A stretch of DNA of 64,000 nucleotides from Heliopora coerulea (lineage: Eukaryota; Cnidaria; Anthozoa; Scleralcyonacea; Helioporidae). The notes under the pieces were generated by a model. That model ran no database searches. It was not told the origin of the DNA and saw only the letters and a program-made list of their open reading frames with translations. A program made the position numbers and the translations under genes. This document shows, piece by piece, positions 20,391-32,026 of this stretch; positions within the stretch are counted from its first letter, which is position 1; every line of letters begins with the position of its first letter. The stretch spans positions 1,099,501 to 1,163,500 of the forward strand of contig JASJOG010000055.1 in NCBI GenBank assembly GCA_030142905.1, in the 5' to 3' direction.

Positions 20391-21565
20391 ATGCCTCACC
20401 AGTTTCACCATTTAGGTACTTTTTATTTTAACCATTTTCAATCCAACTTCCTGAAAACCTATGGGCAGTCCAGTGCAGCTCCTTACCACATGACCCTAAT
20501 GAAACGGATCAACCCGAAATCGTGTGAATGGCTGAAGAGACCAAAAGTGGCCATGAGTGAATTTGCTGCAACTATTGTTGAGAACATGAATTGACTGGCC
20601 AGCTTGGAAAACCCAGTTCTCAACACTGCTTATGTGGAGCAAGCTAAAGAACTCCAAGCATTCATCAACGCCCTTGTTCATCTCAACACTAGGAATGTTA
20701 ATGCTACTCCTGATTCCACTCCTATCAGGACTGTTTTGGAAACATTTTATAACCCCAACCTCTCTGTCCATTCATTAATGAAGGATTTCTATGAAATTGG
20801 AGGGGCCATGTACATTACAGGCATCCACTACATGATGGCCATGGACTTGATTAGCCATCTTGAAGAATACGCAGGCAAGATGGTAGGTGTGGATGAGGCT
20901 ACAATGGCATTCAAGCAGGATAGGAACATCAGGGCTTTGTCCCAGTTCCTAAACACTACATGTACGAACAGGTAGCAGTTACAGGTTTGAATAAATCTGT
21001 GACATGCAATTTACTGGACGAGCTATGCTCTACATACCAACCAACTGCAACTCGACACATGTCAACTCCTGAGGGAACTTTACCTAGAGACAACATAACT
21101 GAAGACAGCTCTGACAACAGTAGCACATCTTCCCACTCTTCAACATCAACACAACTACAAACGAACATTACAACTAAAAGAACCATAAAACTACCACAAA
21201 CAACTGATGACCACATATGTACAACAGGAAAAAGAGAGCACACAATATTTACAACAACTACAGATAAGAAAAAATGCAACTCGACAGAACAATGTCACAT
21301 AGACACAGTTGATGACACACCTTTAAAGGACACAACATTACCAGTTACTACAAAAAACAAGAAACCAAAATGGTCTAAAGAGAATGCAATGGAAGTTCCG
21401 GATATCCCAGAAAACCAACTCAACATGCAAGAGCATCCAAACAAAAAGAAAAAAAGCACAGGATTCAAAGGAATAGAAACAGAGAGCCTAATGGAAAGTA
21501 AATCTGAAAAGAACACAAAAAAAATCCAAAAAGAAAAATTCCAAGAAAACCAAAGAAAAGGATAA
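20391..21565 (+). pseudogene. Unrecognised ~390-residue protein, broken
   Basis: One reading path runs 20,391-20,594 (ending ATIVENMN-TGA), continues in the same frame 20,595-20,950 (LENPVLNTAYVEQAKELQAF, YMITGIHYMM-like helices, GKMVGVDEATMAFKQDRNIR) and passes by a frameshift near 20,940 into 20,960-21,565 (YEQVAVTGLNKSVTCNLLDE). A long Ser/Thr/Asn-rich region follows, with a Lys-rich basic tail (KSEKNTKKIQKEKFQENQ). An acceptor-like pyrimidine stretch ending CAG precedes 20,366. Base composition is less AT-rich than in Polinton A. It could be a host gene remnant or an ORF of another transposon. No family recognised. Confidence 0.4.
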
Positions 21566-22189
21566 CAAATTTTACTTATCTATTTATTACATAAACTACA
21601 ATATTGACTTGATGAATGTTTTGCAAACATTAATTAATTAATCTTAAAAGCTACTGTTCCACTCAAAAATGCTATCAAAATTAACCAAAAAAAGAATCTT
21701 TCACCATACTACTTTACCTGATGACAATTAAAAAAATTGTTTGTAAAATATAAAAACAACCAAAAAAATGTTCATATTGTTACATTTATGTTTGTTGTTA
21801 TAAATATTGTAAATACTTTTAAAAATAGAAAAAATCACCAAAGAAACATCTAAATATACTTACAATTTCCTTTAATGGTTCTCCATTAATCATAAATTTG
21901 ACGTGTCAATTCAACACATGGCTTAAGAATTTGAAAGAGAAGCAGGGTGGGAAGGGTTGGGCATGAAAATGTCAGCTTGCTATAAGTCATTTGTTATTCG
22001 CCAATACCCGTATGGGTATATACACATCCTGGGTATACAAAGTAACTATAGTAACTATAAGCCTTTTATAACTATTATAGTTATTATACCTTTTTTGACG
22101 AAAATGAAAATGAAAAAAATTCGTTCAATCTCTAGTGTTATCAGTGAAGTTTACATGCCAAAAATTGTTCAATTGCACGAGCAATTTTA
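21566..22189. other. AT-rich spacer without recognisable gene
   Basis: Only short chance frames are present. A run of TATAACTATAGTAACTATAA-like sequence near 22,030-22,095 is weakly palindromic. I see no domain, RNA gene or element end here. Confidence 0.5.
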
Positions 22190-22430
22190 CAAGATATAGA
22201 CGTTTAAAGTTGGAAGTTTGACAGGCCCCCATGGCGAGTTCACGGAAGATGGAAGGCGAAATCTTTGGTTATTCTCAATGGATTCAGACGAGATTTATAT
22301 CATTGTAATCTGAAAGGCATACTTTCTAATGATATTAATTTTGTAGTACTTAAAAGTGAGTTTCTTCAGGGAGACAAGAGTTTTCATGTTGTTGACAGGT
22401 GTTGTAAAGTCCCTCCGCCATTACAACCAA
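22190..22430. repeat. ~180-bp satellite, left flank of BEL element
   Basis: ATGGATTCAGACGAGATTTA and the GTTGTTGACAGGTGTT segment match the units right of the BEL element (27,640 on), so the retroelement sits inside this satellite. Confidence 0.65.
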
Positions 22431-25400
22431 ACAGAGTTAACGAATGCTGTGCATGGTCTGGACCAACTTTTGGAGCTCTTTCCGCACCCACAAAATTCGT
22501 TCCGTTGTCTGAAACAATGTAACTTGGCATCCCCCTTCTTGCTGTCATATGAGTAAAGGCGTGAAGGAACGAGCTGGTGTCCAGAGCAAACGCAATCTCA
22601 AGATGCACGGCTCTGGTCGCAAGACACGTAAACAAGCACAGATAGCGTTTTGCTTTGCTTTTTCCTCGTCCTTGTTTGGTAAGGAAGGGTCCACCATAGT
22701 CAACTCCAATGCGGTCAAAGGTTCAAAGTGGAAGAGTTACTCTTGGCTTGGGAAGTGGGGCCATCATCTGTTCCCCAGGTCGAGCCCGAAATTCTCAGTG
22801 GCATTGGCGACAGCTCTCTACTACATTTTGCACAGCTCTTTGGCCTTTTGTGATACAGAAGCGCGTTCGTAGCTCAGTCAATAAATGTTCTACACCAGTT
22901 CCGTGTCCTAAATTTTTGTGGGCATTTACGATGACTAGCTTCATTATCATGCGATCTTTGGGCAACAATATTGGGTGCTTAACGTCATATGGAAGGTCCT
23001 CTGTGCTAAGCGTCCGTTTGCTCCAATGATACCATCTATGTCTTTTTGTGGATTTAACGTTAGAAGATGACGGTCTTTGTCCCTGTCTGGAAAGCCTTCT
23101 TGTTGTGCATGACATAACCAGAATGTCTCAGCTTCGGTGAGCATTTACTCATCTGTTTTCTTCGCCTATCTTACAGTTGACCAAGAATCTCTTTATGCAT
23201 GCAGTTACTCGAACAAGACGTCTGAGGCTAGAATGGTGTTGGGGGTTCAGTAGGATGTCTGATGGCTTCGGGTTTTCAGTCACATGTGTCTGAACACTTT
23301 TTTTTCTTCTGATTTGTCTGTGCAACTGTTAGGCACCTTGTTGGGCCAAGAAGAGCGTTCCTCTGTTAGGAATTTCAGTCCTTGCCACCATACTTATTTT
23401 CAGCCAATTCAGATGCTGAAATGCCTCTTGTTGGTAAATCGGCGGGGTTCAATTTCCCTGGAACGTGATGCCATTGGTTTGGACTAGTTGTTCTTTGAAT
23501 TTCTCCAATGTGGTTGGCTACGAATGGCTTGAAGTTCTTACTTTGGCTTCTAACCCAGTGAAAGATGCTTATAGAACCTGTCCAGAAAGTTGTGTTCTCA
23601 ATTTACAACATCTTTAGGAGGTTGTTTGCTAATCTTGTGGAGAGGACGGCACCCATTAGCTCTAGTCTGGGTATGGTTAAGGTTTTCAAAGGTGCTATGT
23701 GACTCTTGGATACGAGTCTAGAGGTGCTGGAATTAGTCTCGTAACGACAGACTAAGTAGGCTACAGCTGCATAGGCATCTTTGGAGGTGTCTGAAAACAT
23801 GCATCTCTAAGGTTGTCAGTTCTTGAAGTCGGATACAGCGTGGAACTCAGGCTGTATGTAAATCTTTCAACTCGGTTACCCATTTGTGCCACTTGGTGAG
23901 GAGGTGATCAGGCAACACGTTGTCCCAACCAAGGCTGGCCATCCAAATTTCCTGCATCAGAACTTTCGCTCTCACTGAGAATGGAGCCAAGAATTGCATT
24001 GGATCAAACAAAGTTGCAATGGTGCTCAATACATCTCGTTTGCTGTACTTTGGCATAATTTTCAGAAGATCAACATGAAACTCAAACACGTCTAATTCAG
24101 CATTCCACCAGACACCAAGAGTTTTCAATGATGGAAGTGCACTATCATGAATTGTCAAGCCAGGTGTTTGCTCTGTTTCAGGGACTTCTTCTACCACGGA
24201 TCATTCATTGGACAGCCATTTTTGCAATTTGAATGCAACCTTGTCTATGAGCGTTGAAAGTTGTCTTCTAACTTCTTTCACTGCTGGTATTGTCTCCCAC
24301 AAATCTAGAATGTCGTCTACATACATGGAGTTATCCACTGTATCTGCGGCTTCTGGATAGTCATTGGCATTAGATTGCGCATGGGCGTGAAGGACATGTT
24401 GGGTGTGAAATGGCGAGGCAGCGTTCCTGAATGGCAGGCATTGAAATTCGTATACGTCTGACTTGCTCGAGGTATCGAAATTGTGCCATAGGAATCAATG
24501 ATAAGGACGATCCTCAGACTTGAGGCCAACTTGCAAAAACATCTCTGAAACGTTGACTGTAAAGGTGACAGGAGCATGACAAAAATGCACCAAAACATTG
24601 GTAACTTCTCTCTGGAGTTTAGGTCCGGGTAACACTGTATCATTCAAATTTGTTCCATTGACTTTTGCTGCAGCATCAAATACAATTCTAACTTTGGTAG
24701 TAGTCTTGTCTTCACAGACAACTGGAAAATGAGGTAGCAACCATTGGTCTGCATTCAGTCGTGAGCCAGGGACTTTTCTAATGTAGTGTTTTCTTTCGTA
24801 ATCTTTGAAAACGGCGTTATACGCTTGTCCTACTTTGGCGCTCTTGCATTGTAATGACTTCTCAAGGTTTGTCAGCCTTGATAAGGCCATGTCATAATTG
24901 TTCTCCAGCTTAGGTTGGTCCATTCTCCAAGGAATACCAATCTCGTATCTACCATCTGCTAACCTTAAGGTCTTTTTTGCTTGGGCTATGGCTCTGTTCT
25001 CGTCTGAGGTGGGTGGTCTTTCTTTTTCCATCTCGTATACCCAAAGTTTCTAGGTCCCAGAACTTTCTCAGGATGTCACTGGTACTTTCTGGTACATGCA
25101 TGTGGTTACTTCTGTACGTTTGTGTTGTATGTGTTCATGAATTCATTGTTTCGAACTCTTTGGTCATGGTCGGTCAAAAACAAACCCATCCTAAAGGCGT
25201 TTTTCTGGCAATGGGGTGTGTATCTTTATGGCCTTGTATTTCATGAAGAATGTGATGAAACACTGATTGATCACTCCCTATCAGCAAGTCGATTCGGCGT
25301 CTGTTTGCTACTTTCTCAAAGGGGACAGATTGAAGATGTGGCCAACGATCTTTTAGCTTGGCCCATGGAAAGGCAGGAGTGTTGCCCGTGATGTTGTCTA

Positions 25401-27366
25401 GGACATTAGCTTGAATTTTGGGCCATGAACATTTTGTGGCAACTTTCCACAGAAAGTTCTACTTGATGGGAATTTTTCCTCACTTCTGAACTGCCTGTTC
25501 CAGAGATTGTCAGGACCTATCCTTTGCCAAAAAGTTTCAGTTCTTCCACCGCATTTTCGGTAACATAAGATCCCATTGAGCATGGGTCTAGCATCGCATT
25601 TACTTTTAGTTTCTTTTTACCATTACAAAGAAGTGCTGGCAAAATCATCAAAGAAACATGTTCGAGTCGTCTTGTTGTATAGGTTCTTGATGTATCGTCC
25701 TTGTCTGCAGTTTCTGTGAGATGGCTGTGGCTGTCATTTTCTTGTTTTTCTCTCTCAATTTGTTGAGGGATGACAGCTTCCCCTGTACGTTGACCAGGTT
25801 CATGCAGATAGCCACTGTGCATCTTACTTGTGCATCCATCCACTCCGCACTCTCTTGCACAATGGCCAGCAGCCAAACATCAAAAACATTGTCTATTTCG
25901 AGCGATAAGTTCCTTTCTCTGAGTTACGTTCAACTTTTTAAAGGCTGTACAAACCCACAGGGGGTGGCCATATTGGCAAGTGTCAACGATGCAATTTCTT
26001 TTCGAAGTGTTAAATCCCCGTAGGTTTTGTTTCTCTCTTTTCTCGTCGCAACGTTTTGTGAGCTCCCCAGTCTCCTCTCTTGCTTCATCCATTATCTGAA
26101 CTCACATCTCCATCCATTCAACTAAATTCTCGAGGTTGTCCTTTTCATGGCATTCAATTAACCAAAATTTGTAATCTCACACAGCCTTTTCCGTTAGCTT
26201 TTCCTTTGCTGTCAAATTTAGACTATGTCCATTTAGATCTCCACTAGACGTGTTGTCTCAAAGCTCGACTAAGACTTGGTCTAAAATTGTTAAAAATTCT
26301 TCTAAGTAATTTGGTCAAAGTTTGGGCCACCCCTGAAGAGAGGTTAGGTGTTTAATCTGGATTTGTCTTTCGCCTCTGTATTTCTTTTCTAGCTTTTCTT
26401 TGGCTCTCATAGGCATTCAAGGAATAGCCGAGGTCTTTCACCATTTCCAGAGCTTTACCTTTCAAACAACTTTGGAGGCACAACATTTTCTCGTTTACTG
26501 GCATTTTGGCCTTGTCTGTGGTTGCCGTAAATGCTGCTTTCCATGGTTTGTGGTTAGTTTTGTTTTCACCGGAAAACACAGGACATTCCACCCCTTTTAG
26601 ATGAACTTGCAAAGTGTTAAGGGAACAGTGATCAGACAGGGAATATTCCACATTTTTGGCATCTGTGCATTGAATTTTCGTCTTAGTTGTTGTTGCTTCT
26701 ATCTCTGAGACTGGCTATTTTACGTGCTTCTTCGGTTTGTTGTTTCATCAGTTGTAACTGCACCAAGTGTTTCTCAAGTTCCGCTTCTTGGTGCTTTTCT
26801 TCTTCTTCTAGGGCAAACAATTGTTCTCTTGCTTCATTAGCTTCTCGATCTTCTCTCATCATAAATGCAGTTGTTTTGTTTAGTACCGATTGTCCGTCCT
26901 TGTTTACATCACGGGAGCTGGCGATGGAGGACTCAGCTTCCCTGGCATGTAATCTGTTTCGTAGGTGTTGATCTGCTGCTTTAGTTATCTTGTGACTCAG
27001 TGCCATTATTTCGTCTAGCTCTTTATCCAACTGGTCTATGGCAGCATCACAATTCTTGTCATCACTAACTGCAATTGTTTCTTTTAGACAGGGGATTATT
27101 TTCTCGAGAACTGAAAGCTCTGAGTTTGCTTTATCGATTGCTCTTCAAATTGTAGTCTTACTTGATAGTGTCTTCTTCGGGTCGTTAGTTGTGATAAGTT
27201 CATATAAGTTGTTCCTGGCTCTGGTAAGTCTAGTCTTTCCCGACTTTTTCCTATTTCATAGTGTTGGGACACGTTTGCTGTTCGTGCTGTCACTGTCATC
27301 TTTTCCACCGGTTGTTTCATCTGTGCATAAGTCTTTAGCAACCTCTAACTCTTCGTTTGTGGCCAT
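22430..27366 (-). pseudogene. BEL/Pao gag-pol polyprotein, broken
   Basis: From ATG 27,366 (MATNEELEVAKDL): coiled-coil gag (LEEEEKHQEAELEKHLVQLQ), DUF1759-like region (HLKGVECPVFSGENKTNHKP, ~26,590), zinc knuckles (CLAAGHCARECGVDGC, ~25,870), and a DUF1758 aspartic protease (AMLDPCSMGSYVTENAV, ~25,590). RT follows (ADQWLLPHFPVVCEDKTTTK, FDAAAKVNG, MYVDDILD ~24,320), then RNase H (FSDTSKDAYAAVAY, IPRLELMGAVLSTR), an integrase zinc region (HKNLGHGTGVEHLLTELR) and core (SDNGTNFVGAE) at ~22,500. Many stops and frameshifts. In life it encoded particle proteins and the enzymes for reverse transcription and integration. Confidence 0.88.
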
Positions 27367-27420
27367 ATTATTGTCCAAGAGAGTAATCTCTCCATCAAAT
27401 TGTCTTGGCAACTCTCAAAG

Positions 27421-27440
27421 GATCTGGCTTGAAGGACCAC
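27421..27440 (-). other. Primer-binding site of BEL/Pao element
   Basis: The minus strand reads TGGTCCTTCAAGCCAGATC four bases inside the LTR end. This matches the common invertebrate retroelement primer site TGGTCCTTCGAGCCGGAT apart from CpG-type transitions. Confidence 0.75.
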
Positions 27441-27443
27441 TTT

Positions 27444-27625
27444 TGTTCTTGAATAGAACAGACTAAATAATCAAACACGATCCCAAGAGGAATACCAAAA
27501 CGATTTCTTCTCTTTATTCACACACACACAAAAAAAAACAAAACTCCCTGTCCTGATCACATTACATGTCTCAATCCCCCACATCCTTTCCTAATGGAGT
27601 AAATTGAATTAATAATTGACAACAT
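27444..27625 (-). repeat. 5' LTR of BEL/Pao element
   Basis: 182 bp, minus strand, starting TGTTGTCAATTATT and ending AAGAACA, i.e. TGTT...AACA. Contains a GTGTGTGTGTGAATAAAG stretch with a polyadenylation signal. The primer-binding site follows. Confidence 0.65.
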
Positions 27626-27639
27626 TCCAGAACAAATGC

Positions 27640-28440
27640 GATATCTTTTGTAATACGGAATGGATTCTGAAGAAATTTATATCATGGTAATCGGCTAGGT
27701 AACTACTTTTGAATGGTATTAAGTTTCTAAAGCTGAGGAGTGAAAAGTTTTCTGCAAGGGGCAAAAGTTTTCTTGTTGTTGACAGGTGTTTTAAAGGTGC
27801 ACCTCCATGATGTGTACACGCAGTTATCGAATGCAATATCTTTGGCAATATGCAATGGATTCTGAAGAAATTTACATCACTGTGATTGGCAAGTTAAGTA
27901 CATTCGAATGGTGCTAAATTTGTAAAGCTGAGGGGAGACGTTTTGTTGTTATTGAGGTATTAATGACTTACCACCATGACGAGCAAATGAGATAGCAAAT
28001 GCGATATATTTGTTCATGCTTGATGGATTTTTAAGAAATTCATATGAGTGTAGTCGGAAAGTCAGACTATTAAATTTGTATTCCTTTAAACGAAGAGTTC
28101 TTCTGCAAAGCCAAAAGTTTTCTTGTTATTGACAGGTGTGAAGAACTGGTCATGAGGAAGAAAGCAAAGGGCAAACAGGATATTTTTATTCAGACGGCAA
28201 GGATTTTGAAGAAATTTGTATCATTGTAATTGCAAAGGCAAGTACTTTTCAATGGTATTAAATTTGTAGTGTTGATGAGGAACGAAAATATTCTTGATAA
28301 AAAGCAGAGAAGAGAAATTGTATGGAGATTGTGCAGCCAGGTTGTATATTTAATAAATTTAGTCAGAAAATGTGTCTCAGAATTAATCAAGAGAAATTGT
28401 ATTCATACTGTTGGTAGTTAGTGGTTAGCTGTTGTTTTAA
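27640..28440. repeat. ~180-bp satellite array
   Basis: At least four units whose ATGGATTCTGAAGAAATTTA-like box lies at about 27,658, 27,845, 28,019 and 28,197 (spacing 174-187). Units differ by many substitutions, so the array is old. No gene. Confidence 0.75.
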
Positions 28441-30978
28441 CTGACAGAGTTCATCTCTTTGTTTTTACCCATGTTATCGCTGCAAAATCATTCGATGTGA
28501 TCGTATGGTTTAGTCATTACATTGAGCAAAATGATGCTGGTGTCCAGCTAATGTGCTGAGAATTAAACAACAAGAGAATGTTGTATTTTAGTGTCAAATA
28601 CAGATGAAAGTTTATTTAGAGCATAATCATGAAAATATGATATGGTGGTTCGTTGGATAGCAAAATTGTTGTACAGCTAAGGTTGGCGAGAAGAAAGGTG
28701 AAATTTAAGTATTTACACATTTTGTGAATGACTTTCAGCAGTTATCTTCACTAAATGTGAATAAGTTAGATAGGAAACACATGAAATAGTTTTGTCAAGC
28801 TAAAAAGTGGAACTATATGAAATATTTGTCTTACTACTTTGAAAATTTCTCAAAATGGTTCTATTTGTTAGAGAAAACAGTGAGCAAAATATGGTTTCAG
28901 TCTGAATAAACCTGTAAAAGCAACAGTGGAGTCCAATGTTATTTTGGTTTCAAGTATAGGTAAAGTTTATTGAGTAAAACTCTTCTAGCCTTCTTTATTT
29001 ATTCAACTGTTAATGTTTACATATGGCGACACTTCGCACAATCTGCTGGGCATTGTTATTCATATTAAAGTTACGGTTTCCGCCTGGACAATCACTCGTA
29101 GACATTTTGAGTAAATGTTCATGAAAATACAAGCTAGTCATCTGTTGCATACCAAAATTGTTTAAGACATTCCTTTTATAATGAGAAAGAACATTATTAA
29201 CTGTGTGTATATTTTTTCAATGCTTTTTATTACTAGGCTTAAAGAATATCTATGAAGGGAAAGCTGATGACATCATTTTGTCAAGTTACAGTAAGCAACA
29301 AAATGAAATATTAGTGAAAGTTTCGGCAAAATCACTCAATGTCCTGGTATGGTTAAGACATTACATTCAGCAAGATATGACTGTTGTTCAGCTGATCTGT
29401 TCAGAGTAACACTATTACATCATGTTATATGTCACTGTCAAATACAGATGAAAGTTTATTCAGAAAATAATCATAAAAATATGACATGGTGCTTTGTTCG
29501 ATAACAGAATTGTTATGCAGGTAAGGCTAGTGATAAGAAAGTTCCAACTTAAGTATCTAGTCATTTTGTGAATGATTTTCAGCAGTTGTTTTAAACGAAC
29601 ATGAATAAGTTATGTAGGAAACATGAAATAGTTTTGTCAAGCTTTTCAGTGGAACTATATGAAATATTTGTCTCACTGCCTTGAAAATTTCTCAAAATCG
29701 TTCTATTGTTTTGAGAAAACAATGAGCTAAATATGGTTTCAGTGTGATAAATCCTGTGAAAGCAAGAGTGGAAACCAATGTTATATTTTGGTGTCAGGTA
29801 TAGGTAAAGTTTACTCAGAAATTAATCATGAAAATATTATCTAGCTGTTTGTTGGACACCAAACTTGTTTGAAACATCCCTTTAAAAATAAGAAAGTATG
29901 GTTAACTATGTGGAGATTTTCTGGACATCTTTGATTACTTGCCTTAAAGCATATCTTTAGGAAAAAAGCAAATGACCTAATTTTGTCAAGTTATACAGTG
30001 GAAGAAAATTAAATATTTGTCATCCATTTTTCAAAATAGCTCAATGTCTTGCTATGGTTGAGACATAACATTGAGGAAAATATAGCTGCTGTGTAGCAGA
30101 ACTAATCAGAATAACACTTTAAGACAATGTTATATTCCAGGGTCAAATGCACATCAAAGTTCATTCAGAAAGTAATCATGAAAACATGACATGGTGGTTT
30201 GTTTGATACCAAAATTGTTATACAGATAAAGTTGCTGATAAGAAATTAAAGTTAAATATCTATATATTTTGTTAATGCTTTTCAGGTGTTAGCTTGAAGA
30301 AAGGTTGATAAATTATGTAGAAAACAAATGAAATAATTTTGTCAAACTATCCAGGGGAACTATATCAAGTATTTGTCTTACAGTTTTAAAACTTTGTGGA
30401 AAGCTTTCTATGGCTTAAAGAAATTATTGACCAAAGTATGTCTTTAATCTGATTAACCTTGTGAGAGCAACACTTAAGTCATATGTTATATTTCAGTGTC
30501 AAGTATAGGGAAAGTTTATTCAGAAATTAATTGTGAAAATATTATCTAGTGGTTGTTTGGACACCAAACTTGTTTAAGACATTCCTTTAATAATGAGAAA
30601 GGGTGTCCTTAACTATGTGCAGACTTTCTGAACTCCTTTCCTTACTTGGCTTAGAGAATATCTTTAAGTAGAAAGCAAATGATCTAATTTTGTCTAGTTA
30701 TGCAGTGCAAGAAAATGAAATATTTTACATATATTTGGAAAAAACAACTCAATGTCCTGGTATGGTCGAGACATAATATTGAGCAAAATATAACTGCTGT
30801 GGAGCAGAACTATTCAGAATAACACTGTAAGACAATGTTGTATTCCAGGAGCAAATGCACATGGAAGTTTATCCAGAAAATAATCATGAAAATATGATAT
30901 GGTTGTTTGTTTGATACCACAATTGTTACACAGGTAATGTTAGTGATAAGAAAGCTTAAACTTAAGTTCCTACATATC
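28440..30978. repeat. ~354-bp satellite array, left block
   Basis: Box AAAGTTTATTCAGAAAATAA recurs at about 28,607, 28,962, 29,450, 29,804, 30,155, 30,509 and 30,863, a 351-355 bp period except where a 129-bp insert intervenes. Alternating subtypes (GACATGGTGG... versus ATTATCTAGTGG...) make a ~708-bp dimer. Short ORFs here, such as at 29,203, are chance. Confidence 0.85.
28979..29107. mobile_element. Short insert in satellite with 8-bp duplication
   Basis: 129 bp unrelated to the satellite lies between two copies of TGAGTAAA (28,971-28,978 and 29,108-29,115). The unit that holds it is longer than its neighbours by just this amount. No inverted ends are obvious, so the class is unknown. Confidence 0.55.
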
Positions 30979-31079
30979 TGTAATATATGTTATTTAGTAT
31001 TCAAATTAGACATACAGTATTTGCATAATTGAGGTCAGTTGTTGCCTAGAGTTCTGGGTGTAAACATCAAGATTTTATG
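30979..31079 (+). repeat. 5' LTR of gypsy element
   Basis: 101 bp starting TGTAATAT. Compared with the 3' LTR it lacks 28 bases between two ATAATTGA copies, so it was shortened by deletion across a microrepeat. Followed at 31,080 by TGGTGTCAGGTGTGTAG, a typical primer-binding site. Confidence 0.85.
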
Positions 31080-31103
31080 TGGTGTCAGGTGTGTAGCTTC
31101 AAC

Positions 31104-31990
31104 ATGGAGTTTAGTTTCTCAAGAAGAGGTCCCGGAGAAATTAATTTCACTGCAACAAATGTCCCAGAAGCTTGGCGAAAATGGAAACAAAGCATTCAAT
31201 TCTATATAAGTGCGACATTGGCGAAAAAAACCAAGAAGGAAAAGTAATTATTTTTCTTATTCTTGATTTGTGAAGCAGGACGAGAAATATTTAATACTTG
31301 GGTCTGGCCAAAAGTTGTAGATGAAGAGGGTGAGCCTACAGATGAAGACGAAATAACTGTGGCCACTTTATTCCAGAAATTTGAAGATTATTGCAATCCT
31401 AAACGAAATCTGATTGTAGAAAGACACAAGTTTAACATACAATGGCAAAATCCAGGCAAATCAGTCGACGATTACATTACAGAGTTGAAAACTTTGGCAG
31501 CCTTGTGCGAGTATGGCAATCTTACAGACAATCTAATCACAAGTCAGTTGGCAGCAAGAATACAGTCAGATAAAGTAAGAGATAGACTCTTAAGAGAAGG
31601 ATCAGAGTTAATACTACAAAAAAACAATAGACATTTGGCGGTCTCATGAAGTTATTCAATGGGGAATTAGAAGTAGACGCATCACACAAAAGTCAGTCAG
31701 ACCAACATAAAAAAAGCAGACAGCGTTACATTGCAAACGACAAAAGCTTAACAGCTAGATATTGTGGTGAACAAGTTCAGGATGGGAAAACAGATAAAAC
31801 AAATGTCATGTCAAAACTGTGGTAGAAACCATGACATATGGCAGAGTGTCACAATTGTCGGAAGAAAAATCACCCAGGAAAAATGTGTCAAACAGCTGGG
31901 TTAAAACAAAGTCGTGCAGCAAACAAAGAAGTTAGAGAGATTATAGCAGATTCAAACGATGACTTTTTAATCGAGATGTTGAACATTTTT
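31104..31990 (+). pseudogene. Gypsy gag, broken
   Basis: Starts MEFSFSRRGPGEINF with NVPEAWRKWKQSIQFYI, a common gypsy gag beginning. A frameshift and stop fall near 31,245, then EAGREIFNTWVWPKV and RKLNI-type capsid helices (FEDYCNPKRNLIVERHKFNI, DDYITELKTLAALCEYGN). A zinc-knuckle remnant (CQNCGRNHDIW, ~31,818) follows after further stops. It formed the particle in the intact element. Confidence 0.8.
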
Positions 31991-32026
31991 GAAGCTTGAG
32001 CAGGGAATAAGAACAAAGCCCTGACA

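Larger units (their letters stand above)
22430..27625 (-). mobile_element. BEL/Pao LTR retrotransposon, 3' truncated
   Basis: Minus-strand element with 5' LTR at 27,444-27,625, primer-binding site, gag and pol, cut off inside the integrase near 22,430; no second LTR is seen. Domain order protease, RT, RNase H, integrase with DUF1759-type gag is diagnostic of BEL/Pao. Satellite sequence flanks both sides. Confidence 0.88.

Noticed and set aside
22549..23029. Plus-strand ORFs of ~106 codons
   Set aside because: Antisense of the BEL/Pao integrase, which has recognisable SDNGTNF and HKNLGH motifs on the minus strand.
29203..29409. 68-codon ORF in the satellite
   Set aside because: Lies inside a 354-bp repeat unit; other units do not keep the frame, so it is chance.
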